From: Bifidobacterium simiiventris
Lineage (GTDB): Bacteria; Actinomycetota; Actinomycetes; Actinomycetales; Bifidobacteriaceae
DNA: 64,000 nt
NCBI RefSeq assembly: GCF_019331715.1
Contig: NZ_JAHBBG010000004.1
Location: 124,001 to 188,000 of the forward strand
Direction of reading: 5' to 3'
This document shows positions 42,842 to 51,066 of this stretch, piece after piece. Positions within the stretch are counted from its first letter, which is position 1. Each line of letters begins with the position of its first letter. The notes beneath the pieces were generated by a model that ran no database searches, was not told the origin of the DNA, and worked only from the letters and a program-made list of their open reading frames with translations. The position numbers were made by a program, and so were the translations under genes.

Positions 42842-43570
42842 GTGATACTTGACCGACAAAGCCGCATCAACACGAACGATCTCAAGGCGCGACTCAAGGC
42901 CCTCGGCCCGAACAACGCGCCGTTCCCCACCGAGGAGATCACCGAATTCGTCAACCTCATGCAGGTGTACGAGGGCGCGATGTACGAGATCAGCACCAAA
43001 CTAGAGATCCTCGATTCCGAATTCCAGGTACGGTTCGCGCATGATCCGATCCACCACATGGAACGCCGTCTCAAATCGGTCAATTCGATCCTCGGCAAGC
43101 TGGAACGCAAGGGTCTGCCGCTTCAGGTCTCTTCGATTCGCGACAATCTGTTCGACGTGGCCGGCGTGCGCGTAATCTGCAACTACCGAGACGACGTGTA
43201 CTCCGTGTCGAACTATCTGTCGGCGCAGAACGACATTTCGGTGCTGCGTGTCAAGGACTATATCAAGAACCCGAAGCAGAACGGGTATCGTTCGCTGCAC
43301 GTGATCTATGCGGTGCCGGTGTTCCTGTCGTCGGGCGCGCACTACACGCCGGTCGAGGTGCAGTTTCGCACGATCGCGATGGACTACTGGGCGAGCCTCG
43401 AGCATGCGTTGCGATACAAGACCGATCTGCCGGACGTGAAGTTGAGCGAGCATTCGCAGACGCTGCTCGACTGCGCGCGCTCGTTGCAGAACATCGAGAC
43501 GCAGATGCAGAACATCCACCGCGACATCAACGGCGCGCCTCAGGTCGGCGAAGCGCCGAAAGCGGATTAG
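42842..43570 (+). CDS. Small alarmone synthetase (RelA/SpoT synthetase domain, RelQ-like)
   Basis: Makes (p)ppGpp from ATP and GDP or GTP; no hydrolase domain. The 242-residue protein has the synthetase signatures NLFDVAGVRVICNYRDDVYSV, KDYIKNPKQNGYRSLHVIY and TPVEVQFRTIAMDYWASLEHALRYK, the last containing catalytic Glu. Length fits stand-alone SAS enzymes. A TTG at 42836 is an alternative start. Its last 44 bases overlap the 3' end of the convergent DMT transporter gene. Confidence 0.88.
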   Translation: MILDRQSRINTNDLKARLKALGPNNAPFPTEEITEFVNLMQVYEGAMYEISTKLEILDSEFQVRFAHDPIHHMERRLKSVNSILGKLERKGLPLQVSSIRDNLFDVAGVRVICNYRDDVYSVSNYLSAQNDISVLRVKDYIKNPKQNGYRSLHVIYAVPVFLSSGAHYTPVEVQFRTIAMDYWASLEHALRYKTDLPDVKLSEHSQTLLDCARSLQNIETQMQNIHRDINGAPQVGEAPKAD

Positions 43571-44510
43571 CAGGGAGCTGTGCGAGTAGGGTGCCGGCGA
43601 AGATGAGGGCACAACCAAGATAGCCGCGCGGGGTCATGACCTCGCCGAGGAGCAGCGCGCCGCCGATCACTGAGAAGAACGATTCGAGCGACATGATGAG
43701 GCTGGCGCGCGTCGGAGGCACCCACTGCTGGCCGACCACTTGCAGCGTATAGGCGATGCCCACCGAGCCGATGCCGGCGTAGACCACCGCCTCCCATGCC
43801 TGTGCCGCGCCCGCCCAGTCGATCGACCCCTCGATCAGCGAGCCGATCCAGCTCAACGCGGCCGTCGTCACGAACTGGCCGAACGACAACGTCAGCGCGT
43901 CGATGCGCGCGCCAAGCGTATCGATCACGAGAATGTGCGCGGCGAACAGCACGGCCGTGAACAACAGCAGCAGATCGGCCAGAGTCAACGAACCGAATCC
44001 GTCGGTGATACACAGGAAATAGAATCCGACGACCGCGATCACGACCGCGGCAATCGTCATCAGGTGCACGCGACGATGCAGGAACACGAACGCGAGCAGC
44101 GGCACCATGACGATGTACAGCGCGGTGATGAACCCCGCGCGTCCAGCCGAACGGCCGTAGAGGATACCGTACTGCTGCAAGGTGCTGGCGGTGAACAGGA
44201 ATAGACCGCAGATCATGCCGATGATGGCCGGGTTGGCGAGCAGACGCACGTATCGCTGCGGCCGTGGTTCGTCGGGCGAGGTGGCAACGGTGAGAGACTC
44301 CTCCCCCGTCTCGGCAGCCTTCTTGCCACGTCGGCCATTGCGCCAGATCAGCAGCGGTACGAGCGATATCGCGCCGAGCGTGAAGCGGGTCGCGTTGAAG
44401 AACAGCGGAGTCATCGAATCCATGCCCTGCACTTGGGAGACGAACGCGAATCCCCAGATCAACGCGGTCAGCAGCAGGCATGCCATGCCCATCGGTTCCT
44501 GTCTCTTCAT
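43527..44510 (-). CDS. EamA/DMT family transporter
   Basis: A 327-residue protein with ten predicted membrane helices arranged as two EamA repeats (first from MACLLLTALIWGFAFVSQVQ, second from LADLLLLFTAVLFAAHILVID). Family members export metabolites such as amino acids or drugs; the substrate cannot be read. It converges on the small alarmone synthetase gene and overlaps its end by 44 bases. Confidence 0.85.
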   Translation of the reverse strand: MKRQEPMGMACLLLTALIWGFAFVSQVQGMDSMTPLFFNATRFTLGAISLVPLLIWRNGRRGKKAAETGEESLTVATSPDEPRPQRYVRLLANPAIIGMICGLFLFTASTLQQYGILYGRSAGRAGFITALYIVMVPLLAFVFLHRRVHLMTIAAVVIAVVGFYFLCITDGFGSLTLADLLLLFTAVLFAAHILVIDTLGARIDALTLSFGQFVTTAALSWIGSLIEGSIDWAGAAQAWEAVVYAGIGSVGIAYTLQVVGQQWVPPTRASLIMSLESFFSVIGGALLLGEVMTPRGYLGCALIFAGTLLAQLPANPLSALRRPEARR

Positions 44511-44545
44511 GAGGCACTACGGTAGCCGCGGCGCGCGCCGGCATG

Positions 44546-44576
44546 CAAAAAGCCCGGCCATATCGTGGCCGGGCTT
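44546..44576 (-). terminator. Rho-independent terminator of the Bax inhibitor-1 gene
   Basis: On the minus strand: 11-bp perfect stem (44566-44576 with 44550-44560), 5-base loop, then T5. Confidence 0.92.
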
Positions 44577-44629
44577 GTCAAGCGTGTAACCGTCCGTCAT
44601 CGATCGGCGTCGGTCATCATCGGATAGCG

Positions 44630-45484
44630 TCAGTCCCTGTTGCCGAACAGCTGCAGCAGGTACAGGAACATGTTCACGAAGTCGAGGTACAGGTTGAGTG
44701 CGCAGATGATCGACACCTTCTTGATCATCTCCGGGCCCTGCGCCTCATACTGGGAGAACAGCGCACGCGCGACCTGCGCATCGTACATCGTCATGCCGGC
44801 GAAGATGATCAGGCCGACCACGCACACGATCTGCGTCATGCCGCTCACGCCCGGGATGAACGCGAGGATGACCTGCGCGATGATGAGCGCGATCAGCGCG
44901 GCCATGAGGATCGGACCGGCCTTGAGCATGTTCATCTTGGTGGTCAGGCCGAACATGGTGAGCACGAAGAAGAACAGGGCTGTCATGCCGAGCGCGAGGC
45001 CGATCGAGCCGAGATCGTAGATCATGAAGATCGAGCTCAGCGTGAAGCCCATGAGCGCGGCGTACACGTAGAACATGACACGCGCGGTGCCGGATTTGAT
45101 GGTCATGATGCGCGCGCCGAGGTAGACGGCCATGCCGATCTGGATCGCGGCGAACAGGAACACGCCGATCAGGCCGGTCGCCTGCAGGAAGCCGATGTAG
45201 GCGCCGGTCATCTGCGCGATGACGGCGACGGCCGCGGTGATGAGCAAGCCGATCGTCATTTCGCCGTACGCGCGGGTGATGGACACGCGCTCGGCCTGCT
45301 GCACCTGCTCGTACGAGTACGCGGTCTGCGCGTTCATCGCGGCGGCGCCGTTGGGTGCGTAAGCGTACTGCGACTGGCCGTACGGGTTCTGCGCATACTG
45401 GTATTGCGGCTGGCCATACTGCTGCTGGCCATTGGGATTGCCGTATTGGTTATTGTTGCCTTGCGGCTGCTGGCCGAATGTCAT
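44630..45484 (-). CDS. Bax inhibitor-1/YccA family membrane protein
   Basis: A 284-residue protein. About 60 residues rich in Gln, Gly, Asn, Tyr (QPQYQYAQNPYGQSQYAYA) precede seven predicted membrane helices. The BI-1 hallmark is in the last helices (MTMYDAQVARALFSQ and ICALNLYLDFVNMFLYLLQLFG), with the conserved Asp residues of the pH-sensitive calcium leak site. Bacterial members are believed to be cation channels. No operon partner is obvious. Confidence 0.9.
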   Translation of the reverse strand: MTFGQQPQGNNNQYGNPNGQQQYGQPQYQYAQNPYGQSQYAYAPNGAAAMNAQTAYSYEQVQQAERVSITRAYGEMTIGLLITAAVAVIAQMTGAYIGFLQATGLIGVFLFAAIQIGMAVYLGARIMTIKSGTARVMFYVYAALMGFTLSSIFMIYDLGSIGLALGMTALFFFVLTMFGLTTKMNMLKAGPILMAALIALIIAQVILAFIPGVSGMTQIVCVVGLIIFAGMTMYDAQVARALFSQYEAQGPEMIKKVSIICALNLYLDFVNMFLYLLQLFGNRD

Positions 45485-45579
45485 GATGACTCCTTGTTTT
45501 GTTTTCCTAGAGATATCCTACGGGAGATAACCTTGGAATTCCATGAATTTCAGCCTGTAGCGTCGCGTATTCACCGAAC

Positions 45580-45617
45580 AGCCACGTCCGGGGCCGCCTG
45601 CCGGCCCGAACGTGGCT
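45580..45617 (-). terminator. Hairpin after the Ltp-domain gene
   Basis: Eight-base arms AGCCACGT (45580-45587) and ACGTGGCT (45610-45617) with additional GC pairs inside. No T run; probable terminator. Confidence 0.6.
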
Positions 45618-45636
45618 TGGGAACAGTCATCGAGCG

Positions 45637-46218
45637 TCAGTCATTCAGATGGTCGATGGCGTAATTGGCTTCGTCCGCGGTGAATTTTTCGCCGTACTCG
45701 CTGGTCAGCTGGTCGCGTATCGCCTCAGGCGACATTGCCATATCGTTCTGGTAGCTTTTCGCCTTGGCCAGCGCATTCGCATTCCAATCGGCTTTCACGT
45801 TATCAATGGCGTATTGTGCCGCTTCGGCTGAGAATTTGCCACCGTATTCGCTGACGAGCTGGTCGTAGACCCCTTGTTTGGACATGTGCATGACGTTGGC
45901 GTAGGTGTCGGCTTGCTTGAGCGCAGACTTGTATTCCGTCGGAACCTTGGTTTCCTCCTCCTGCTTCGAAGTATCGTCCGGCTGATCCACCGTGTCGCTC
46001 TTCGCCGAATCAGACTGCTGGCTTTGACCGGTTGACGACTGCGACGTTCCGGATTGCGATCCATTGCCACTGTTGCCGTTCATGCTTGCAGAGATCGCGA
46101 TGACGACGATGACGGAGACGATCCAGAACCACAACCGTTTCCAGATCGGTTTCTTGCCGGGTTTCTGCGCGGACTGCTGCGAATGGACCGGCGGCTGCTG
46201 CACGTTGGGCGCTGACAT
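45637..46218 (-). CDS. Membrane-anchored Ltp-domain protein (superinfection-exclusion-like)
   Basis: A 193-residue protein: short polar N-terminus, one membrane helix (LWFWIVSVIVVIAISASM), a Ser/Gln-rich spacer, then two tandem Ltp repeats of about 47 residues (EYKSALKQADTYANVMHMSK... EAAQYAIDNV and NALAKAKSYQNDMAMSPEAI... EANYAIDHL). Ltp domains occur in the phage TP-J34 lipoprotein that blocks phage DNA injection, and in many Gram-positive surface proteins. No lipobox Cys is present, so it is membrane-spanning. ATG at 46216-46218 has AAGGAACATC upstream. Confidence 0.82.
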   Translation of the reverse strand: MSAPNVQQPPVHSQQSAQKPGKKPIWKRLWFWIVSVIVVIAISASMNGNSGNGSQSGTSQSSTGQSQQSDSAKSDTVDQPDDTSKQEEETKVPTEYKSALKQADTYANVMHMSKQGVYDQLVSEYGGKFSAEAAQYAIDNVKADWNANALAKAKSYQNDMAMSPEAIRDQLTSEYGEKFTADEANYAIDHLND

Positions 46219-46390
46219 GATGTTCCTTCTTTCTCGTTCGTAGGTGACATGTTCGACGCTACAGAACACGATGGCGGGACGTCAGTGGACGAACGGCCAT
46301 AGTTCGTTGCCCGTTCGGGCATCTGCCGGACGGCGATGTCGCCCGCATGTCCAATGGCGTGGCATCGCGTTCGGCAATACAGTGGGAGAC

Positions 46391-47836
46391 ATGCCTTCCT
46401 TGACTGCGATCACTGCCCTGCTGCGTCCGACGAATGACGATGACGAAGTGCCGGTGCGCACGCGACGCTGGCTGACCGTGCCGATGGTCGCCGGATCGAT
46501 GTTCATGTGCCTGATTCAGGTGTCGGTGATGGCGCAGCCGCAACGGGATGATCCGCACGGGGCCATCTACGTGTGGTACCTGTTCAGCACGTTCGCGGCG
46601 TTCGCCTTCCCGTTTCTGCTGTTGCGCCGCGGCCGGCATCCCGAACCGACGTTCTGGATGTGCCTGGCGATCGTGGCCGTATTCCCGTATGACCCGTTGC
46701 TCATGCTGATGGCGTTGACCGCCCTGGTCGCCCGGCGGTCGGATACCATGCGCACCGTGCGCGCGGTCGCGGCGGCCGTTCCGGTGGCCGTCTGGGCGCA
46801 GGTGCGCGATGCGCTGCAACCAGCGGACGCCTCGTTTTGGCATATGCTGTTCGCCAAGCCGAAGACCGGGGTCAGAGGCGAACCGATCGTGTTGTTGACC
46901 GGCGAGTCCACGATCATCGCCACCGCCGCGGTCGTCGCGGCGATCAGCGTCGCGGTCGCCACGCTGATCGGTCTGCATATCCGTTCGCGGGCACGGCTTA
47001 CGCAGGCGGACGCGCAGACGCAAGCGGCGCAACATCATGTGCAGCACCTGCAAAACGATCTGGACGACCAGAAGCTTGCGGATGCGATCGCCGCCGAAGC
47101 GCACGATACGCTCGCGCATTCATTGTCGTTGATCGCGTTAAATGCGAGCGCCCTACAGGCCGAGGCGAACAGGCTGGCCGCATCATCATCCGATGCCGAT
47201 ACGGCCGACGTAGACATTGCATCCGTGGCGGCCAAGGCGGACGAGATCCGCCGGCAGGCGGCGGGTGCGTTGGATGAGGCGCATGCGATCATCGACATGT
47301 TGCGTCATCCGCAACAGGCATGGGATCAGCTCGCGCCCACCGACGACACCGCGTTGACCCGCGAATCGTTGGATGCACTGATCGCGGACGCCCGCCAGGC
47401 CGGCGCCCAAGTCAATACGTGGATCGACATCCGTCAGTTGGGCGATCTGGACGAATCGGTCGGCAAGGTCGCCTATCGGGCCATTCAGGAAAGTCTGACG
47501 AACGCGCTGCGCCATGCGGCGGGCATGCCGATATCGTTGGAGGTGACCGTCAATCCGCAGACCGGCGTGCATGTGCATGCCAGCAATCCTGTGGTGCCCG
47601 CATCGCCGCGAGCCTCGATCGTATCCGCCGATTTCGCCGACGCCCGTGTCGATCGGCCCGCATCGTCGGATCCGCGGATCGGCTCCGGACTTCCCGGGCT
47701 CACAGCACGGGTGCGTTCGACGGGCGGTGCGTGCAAGTACGGTGTCGACGAACGCGGCATGTTCCATGTCGACGTGACATTGCCGTGGACCGCAGTATCG
47801 CCCGCATCCGGCACGTCTGTTGGTTCCGGCGTATGA
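46391..47836 (+). CDS. NarL-type sensor histidine kinase
   Basis: A 481-residue membrane kinase. Several N-terminal hydrophobic segments (WLTVPMVAGSMFMCLIQVSV, YLFSTFAAFAFPFLLLR, MCLAIVAVFPYDPLLMLMAL) and one near STIIATAAVVAAISVAVATLIG precede the HisKA_3 region IAAEAHDTLAHSLSLIALNASAL, where the phosphorylated His follows EA. The ATPase part includes VAYRAIQESLTNALRHA (N box) and GSGLPGLTARVRSTGG (G box). The ATG at 46391 gives MPSLTAITALL. It is directly upstream of its response regulator gene. Confidence 0.87.
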   Translation: MPSLTAITALLRPTNDDDEVPVRTRRWLTVPMVAGSMFMCLIQVSVMAQPQRDDPHGAIYVWYLFSTFAAFAFPFLLLRRGRHPEPTFWMCLAIVAVFPYDPLLMLMALTALVARRSDTMRTVRAVAAAVPVAVWAQVRDALQPADASFWHMLFAKPKTGVRGEPIVLLTGESTIIATAAVVAAISVAVATLIGLHIRSRARLTQADAQTQAAQHHVQHLQNDLDDQKLADAIAAEAHDTLAHSLSLIALNASALQAEANRLAASSSDADTADVDIASVAAKADEIRRQAAGALDEAHAIIDMLRHPQQAWDQLAPTDDTALTRESLDALIADARQAGAQVNTWIDIRQLGDLDESVGKVAYRAIQESLTNALRHAAGMPISLEVTVNPQTGVHVHASNPVVPASPRASIVSADFADARVDRPASSDPRIGSGLPGLTARVRSTGGACKYGVDERGMFHVDVTLPWTAVSPASGTSVGSGV

Positions 47837-47867
47837 TCGGCTCGTGCCGTTGCGATATCGTCCGTCC

Positions 47868-48617
47868 ATGTCCGGATACAATGAAGCCGTGAATATGCGC
47901 GATCACGATCCACAGCCATCATTCGGCGACGACGGCACCGCAGTATCGCGGCCCGTCGTCACGGTAAGCATCGTCGACGACGATCCAATGGTCTGTCAGG
48001 CGATGCGGCTGATACTGACCGACTATTCAAACGGCGGTATCCGCGTCGTCTCCACGTCCGTCGACGGCACGAATGCCGTGGAGCGGGCCATACGGGAGCA
48101 TCCCGACGTGGTGCTGATGGACATCGCCATGCCCGGAGTAGACGGCATCGAGACGACGAAGCGGCTGCGGACGCTGCCGAAGCCGCCGCATGTGCTGATG
48201 CTCACGTCGTTGAATCCGTCGAATACGGTGGAGCGTGCGGTGGAGGCCGGTGCGGAGGGGTTCGTATCGAAGACCGATGCGCCGCAGGAGATCATTCGCC
48301 GCGTATTCGACGTGTGTGCGGGCGTGCCGCAGTTCAACACCGCCAGCCAGCGTCAGCTGATCGCCGATCTTGGCGAACAGCGGCCGATTGCTCGCCGTGA
48401 TGAGGCGAGACGACTATTGGATTCGCTGCCCGCTCGGGAACGGGAAACGGTGCTGCTGGCGGCGGAGGGTTATACGAACGCGCAAATCGCCGCACGGATG
48501 TTCATTTCCGAACGTACTGCGAAGGCGCATCTGTCAAGTGCGGCGGACAAGTTGAGCATGGGGCGCGTGCAGTTGGCGCGTCTGGTGGAACGGGCCGATC
48601 TGCCGCCGGTCGAGTGA
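47868..48617 (+). CDS. NarL/FixJ-type response regulator
   Basis: Partner of the preceding kinase. About 249 residues: receiver domain with acidic pocket IVDDDPM, phosphorylated Asp in VVLMDIAMPGVDG, LTSL and Lys in GFVSKTDAP; then a LuxR-type HTH (LPARERETVLLAAEGYTNAQ followed by IAARMFISERTAKAHLSSA). The start is uncertain: ATG 47868, GTG 47889 or ATG 47895 are possible. Confidence 0.9.
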   Translation: MSGYNEAVNMRDHDPQPSFGDDGTAVSRPVVTVSIVDDDPMVCQAMRLILTDYSNGGIRVVSTSVDGTNAVERAIREHPDVVLMDIAMPGVDGIETTKRLRTLPKPPHVLMLTSLNPSNTVERAVEAGAEGFVSKTDAPQEIIRRVFDVCAGVPQFNTASQRQLIADLGEQRPIARRDEARRLLDSLPARERETVLLAAEGYTNAQIAARMFISERTAKAHLSSAADKLSMGRVQLARLVERADLPPVE

Positions 48618-48781
48618 CGTTCGTCGGGCGGGGATGGGATCGGATCTCATGGTTCGTCTCCCACATGCCGCGCGATGTGCGGATGAGTAGGAGCACCGAT
48701 CGCGACGCGCCCATAGGCGTTCGCTGGTAGGCTGGGTGCAGGTGTCTGGCAGTTGTTTGGCAATGGAACGAAGGGGTACGT

Positions 48782-50893
48782 ATGGCGATCAGCGCGACGG
48801 AGAAACCGCTCAGCAAGGTGTTCACTTCGGATTATCGGTTCACGATTCCCTCGTTCCAGCGTGCCTATATCTGGCAGCCGGCGAATGTGCTGCAGCTGAT
48901 CGGCGATCTCGAGGAGGCGTCCAAGACTCCGGACGTGCCATATTTTCTCGGATCGCTGATTCTGGTGCGCGACGGCGGCACGCACTATGAGGTGATCGAC
49001 GGCCAGCAGCGTCTGGTGTCGCTGTCGATCATCATCGCCGCCCTGCGCGATCTGGAATCGGATGAGGAGTGGATGCGTCTGCTGGACGCACTGATCGTGG
49101 AGCCGGGCGACAAGCTGCGCGGCATCAGGAACGAGCCGCGGCTCACGCTGCGCGAACGCGACGCCGCGTTCTTCCGCGAATACGTGCAGGAAGGCAATCT
49201 GGAGGCGTTGTTCGATCTGGGTGACGAGGACTGGTCATCGGCTGCCCAGCGCAACATCACGCGCAACACGAAAGCGGCCTATGACGCGTTGACGGTGATG
49301 GACGAAGACGAGCGGCATGCGTTCGCCTCATATCTGGTGAACGGCGTGACCCTGGTGATCGTGACCACCGATGATCTGGATGGGGCGCATCGCATCTTCG
49401 ACGTGATGAACATGCGCGGCCTGCCCTTGACGCCGTCCGACGTGTTCAAGGCCCGCGCGACGTCCGGGCTGAAACCGGCCATGCTGGACGAGTACGCGGC
49501 GCGATGGGACGACATCATGGACCCGATGGGCGACGACCCGCGCCAGAGCGAGGAGTTCTTCTCGTACCTGCATCTGATACTGGCGCACAAGCCGGATACC
49601 GGCAAGCTGATCGAGGATTTTCTGGGTGACGTGCTGCAGCCGTATCTGACGGCCGGCACGGTGCCCGCGTTCATCGACCGCGTGCTGGCACCGTATGCGA
49701 TGGCATGGAGGATGCTTGAGCATCCGGGCGATACCGTGCTGTCGGCCGGAATTCGTGATCGTATCGAAGCGTTGAACGATTACCGCAACCATGAGTGGAA
49801 GCCCGTGGCGATGTGGGCGCTGGTCAATTCGTTCCGCAAGCTCGGAGAACCGGGATTCTCGCCATTCGTGCGTCGCGGCTCACACTCGTCGCGCACGACG
49901 GTGACGGAATCGTCGCTCGGACTGCATGACCGGCAGCGTTTGGAGGAGCTGTTCGCCGCATTGGAACGGGTGACCGGCGTGGATACGTTGAACCGCACCG
50001 CAGCCTTGGAACGTCGCGGCCATGCGACGGCGGCGATCCGCGATCTCGACAAGGGGTATCCGGTTCGTCTGGTGCGGGGTCTCGCCGTCAGCGCAGACGA
50101 CCGTGCGGGCGCGTTGGTGCGGTTGCACGGCGAGATGCAGGGCGATGAGGATCTGGTGCGCCTGTTGCTGGTGCGCGCGAACGAGCAGTCGGCCCAAGGG
50201 CGTATCGCGCGGCCGCGTAAGCTGAGCGCCTTGCCAATCATGCCGGTGGAGATCGGTGATGCCGCGTCGTTTGCGCAATGGTCGCAGGAAGCCCACGATT
50301 ATTGGATGTATCGGCTGGGCAATATGGCGTTGGTACAGGGCGGCGAAGATCAGTTGGATAAGCTGGCTGAATATGATCGCAGACGCGAGCGTATGCTGAT
50401 GCGTTCGGATTCGCGCCGGTTCCCGTTGACGCGGGAGCTGGCCGATTTCGCCGAATGCACGCCGGCGATGATGCAGCATCGTCAGGAGGAGACGATACGG
50501 CTGATAGCCGAGTATTGGGATATCCGTTATGACGAGAACCATGCGGATCTGACGTCTTCAGCCAGCATCGAACAGCTGGCTGAGAACATGGAGGCGACGT
50601 CGCGCGCCAGCCGGGGTTCGCGGCGTGTCACCATCGCGCAGGTGGTGAAGGCCGGATTGCTGATTCCGGGCGAGATGCTGGTGTGGGAGCGTCCGCGCAA
50701 GGGCGAACGGTATGTGGCGACCGTCACGGCGAACGGACGGTTCCGTCTTGAGGACGGTTCCGAATACGCATCGCCGACCGCCGCGGCCCGTGCGGCTGGC
50801 GGCAGCAAGGCCGGATTGGACGTGTGGAAGCGCACGTCGAACGGGCAGAAGCTCAGCGACGTGTGGAAGGCGTACCGTTTGAAGGCGAACTGA
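48782..50893 (+). CDS. DUF262 / DUF1524-like / RAMA-domain protein, candidate modified-DNA restriction factor
   Basis: A 703-residue protein. Residues 1-300 are a DUF262 (GmrS/ParB-like NTPase) domain: IPSFQRAYIW (22-31) and VIDGQQRL with the DGQQR box at 73-77. Residues about 480-580 match the DUF1524 GmrD-type nuclease layout (WMYRLGNMALV; LTRELADFAECTPAMMQHRQ) but the EHILP box is LPIMP (484-488), so the expected His is lost. Residues 613-690 are a RAMA domain (VTIAQVVKAGLLIPGEMLVWE... SPTAAARAAGGSKAGLDVW). GAAGGGGTACGT precedes the ATG. No methylase gene is adjacent. Confidence 0.82.
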   Translation: MAISATEKPLSKVFTSDYRFTIPSFQRAYIWQPANVLQLIGDLEEASKTPDVPYFLGSLILVRDGGTHYEVIDGQQRLVSLSIIIAALRDLESDEEWMRLLDALIVEPGDKLRGIRNEPRLTLRERDAAFFREYVQEGNLEALFDLGDEDWSSAAQRNITRNTKAAYDALTVMDEDERHAFASYLVNGVTLVIVTTDDLDGAHRIFDVMNMRGLPLTPSDVFKARATSGLKPAMLDEYAARWDDIMDPMGDDPRQSEEFFSYLHLILAHKPDTGKLIEDFLGDVLQPYLTAGTVPAFIDRVLAPYAMAWRMLEHPGDTVLSAGIRDRIEALNDYRNHEWKPVAMWALVNSFRKLGEPGFSPFVRRGSHSSRTTVTESSLGLHDRQRLEELFAALERVTGVDTLNRTAALERRGHATAAIRDLDKGYPVRLVRGLAVSADDRAGALVRLHGEMQGDEDLVRLLLVRANEQSAQGRIARPRKLSALPIMPVEIGDAASFAQWSQEAHDYWMYRLGNMALVQGGEDQLDKLAEYDRRRERMLMRSDSRRFPLTRELADFAECTPAMMQHRQEETIRLIAEYWDIRYDENHADLTSSASIEQLAENMEATSRASRGSRRVTIAQVVKAGLLIPGEMLVWERPRKGERYVATVTANGRFRLEDGSEYASPTAAARAAGGSKAGLDVWKRTSNGQKLSDVWKAYRLKAN

Positions 50894-50934
50894 GACTGTC
50901 TTTTACTGTCGGGTTGAGGGAATTGAGTGTTTCA

Positions 50935-51042
50935 CCCCCTCAGTCAGCTTCGCTGCCAGCTCTCCTCAGGGGGAGCAAAGGATAAGAACGCCTCGACGAA
51001 ACGCTAGCCGCAACCTGACGTTAGCGGAGCCGACTGAGGAAG
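50935..51042. repeat. Short inverted-repeat element in the intergenic gap
   Basis: Imperfect terminal inverted repeats CCTCAGTCAGCTTCGC (50938-50953) and GCGGAGCCGACTGAGG (51024-51039), 14 of 16 positions matching, bound a block of about 100 bp containing CTCTCC/GGGGGAG self-complementary sequence. It fills most of the 173-bp gap between two convergent genes. It looks like a miniature intergenic repeat, but copy number cannot be assessed here. Confidence 0.55.
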
Positions 51043-51066
51043 CGTCACATAAAGCACGACAAAGTA

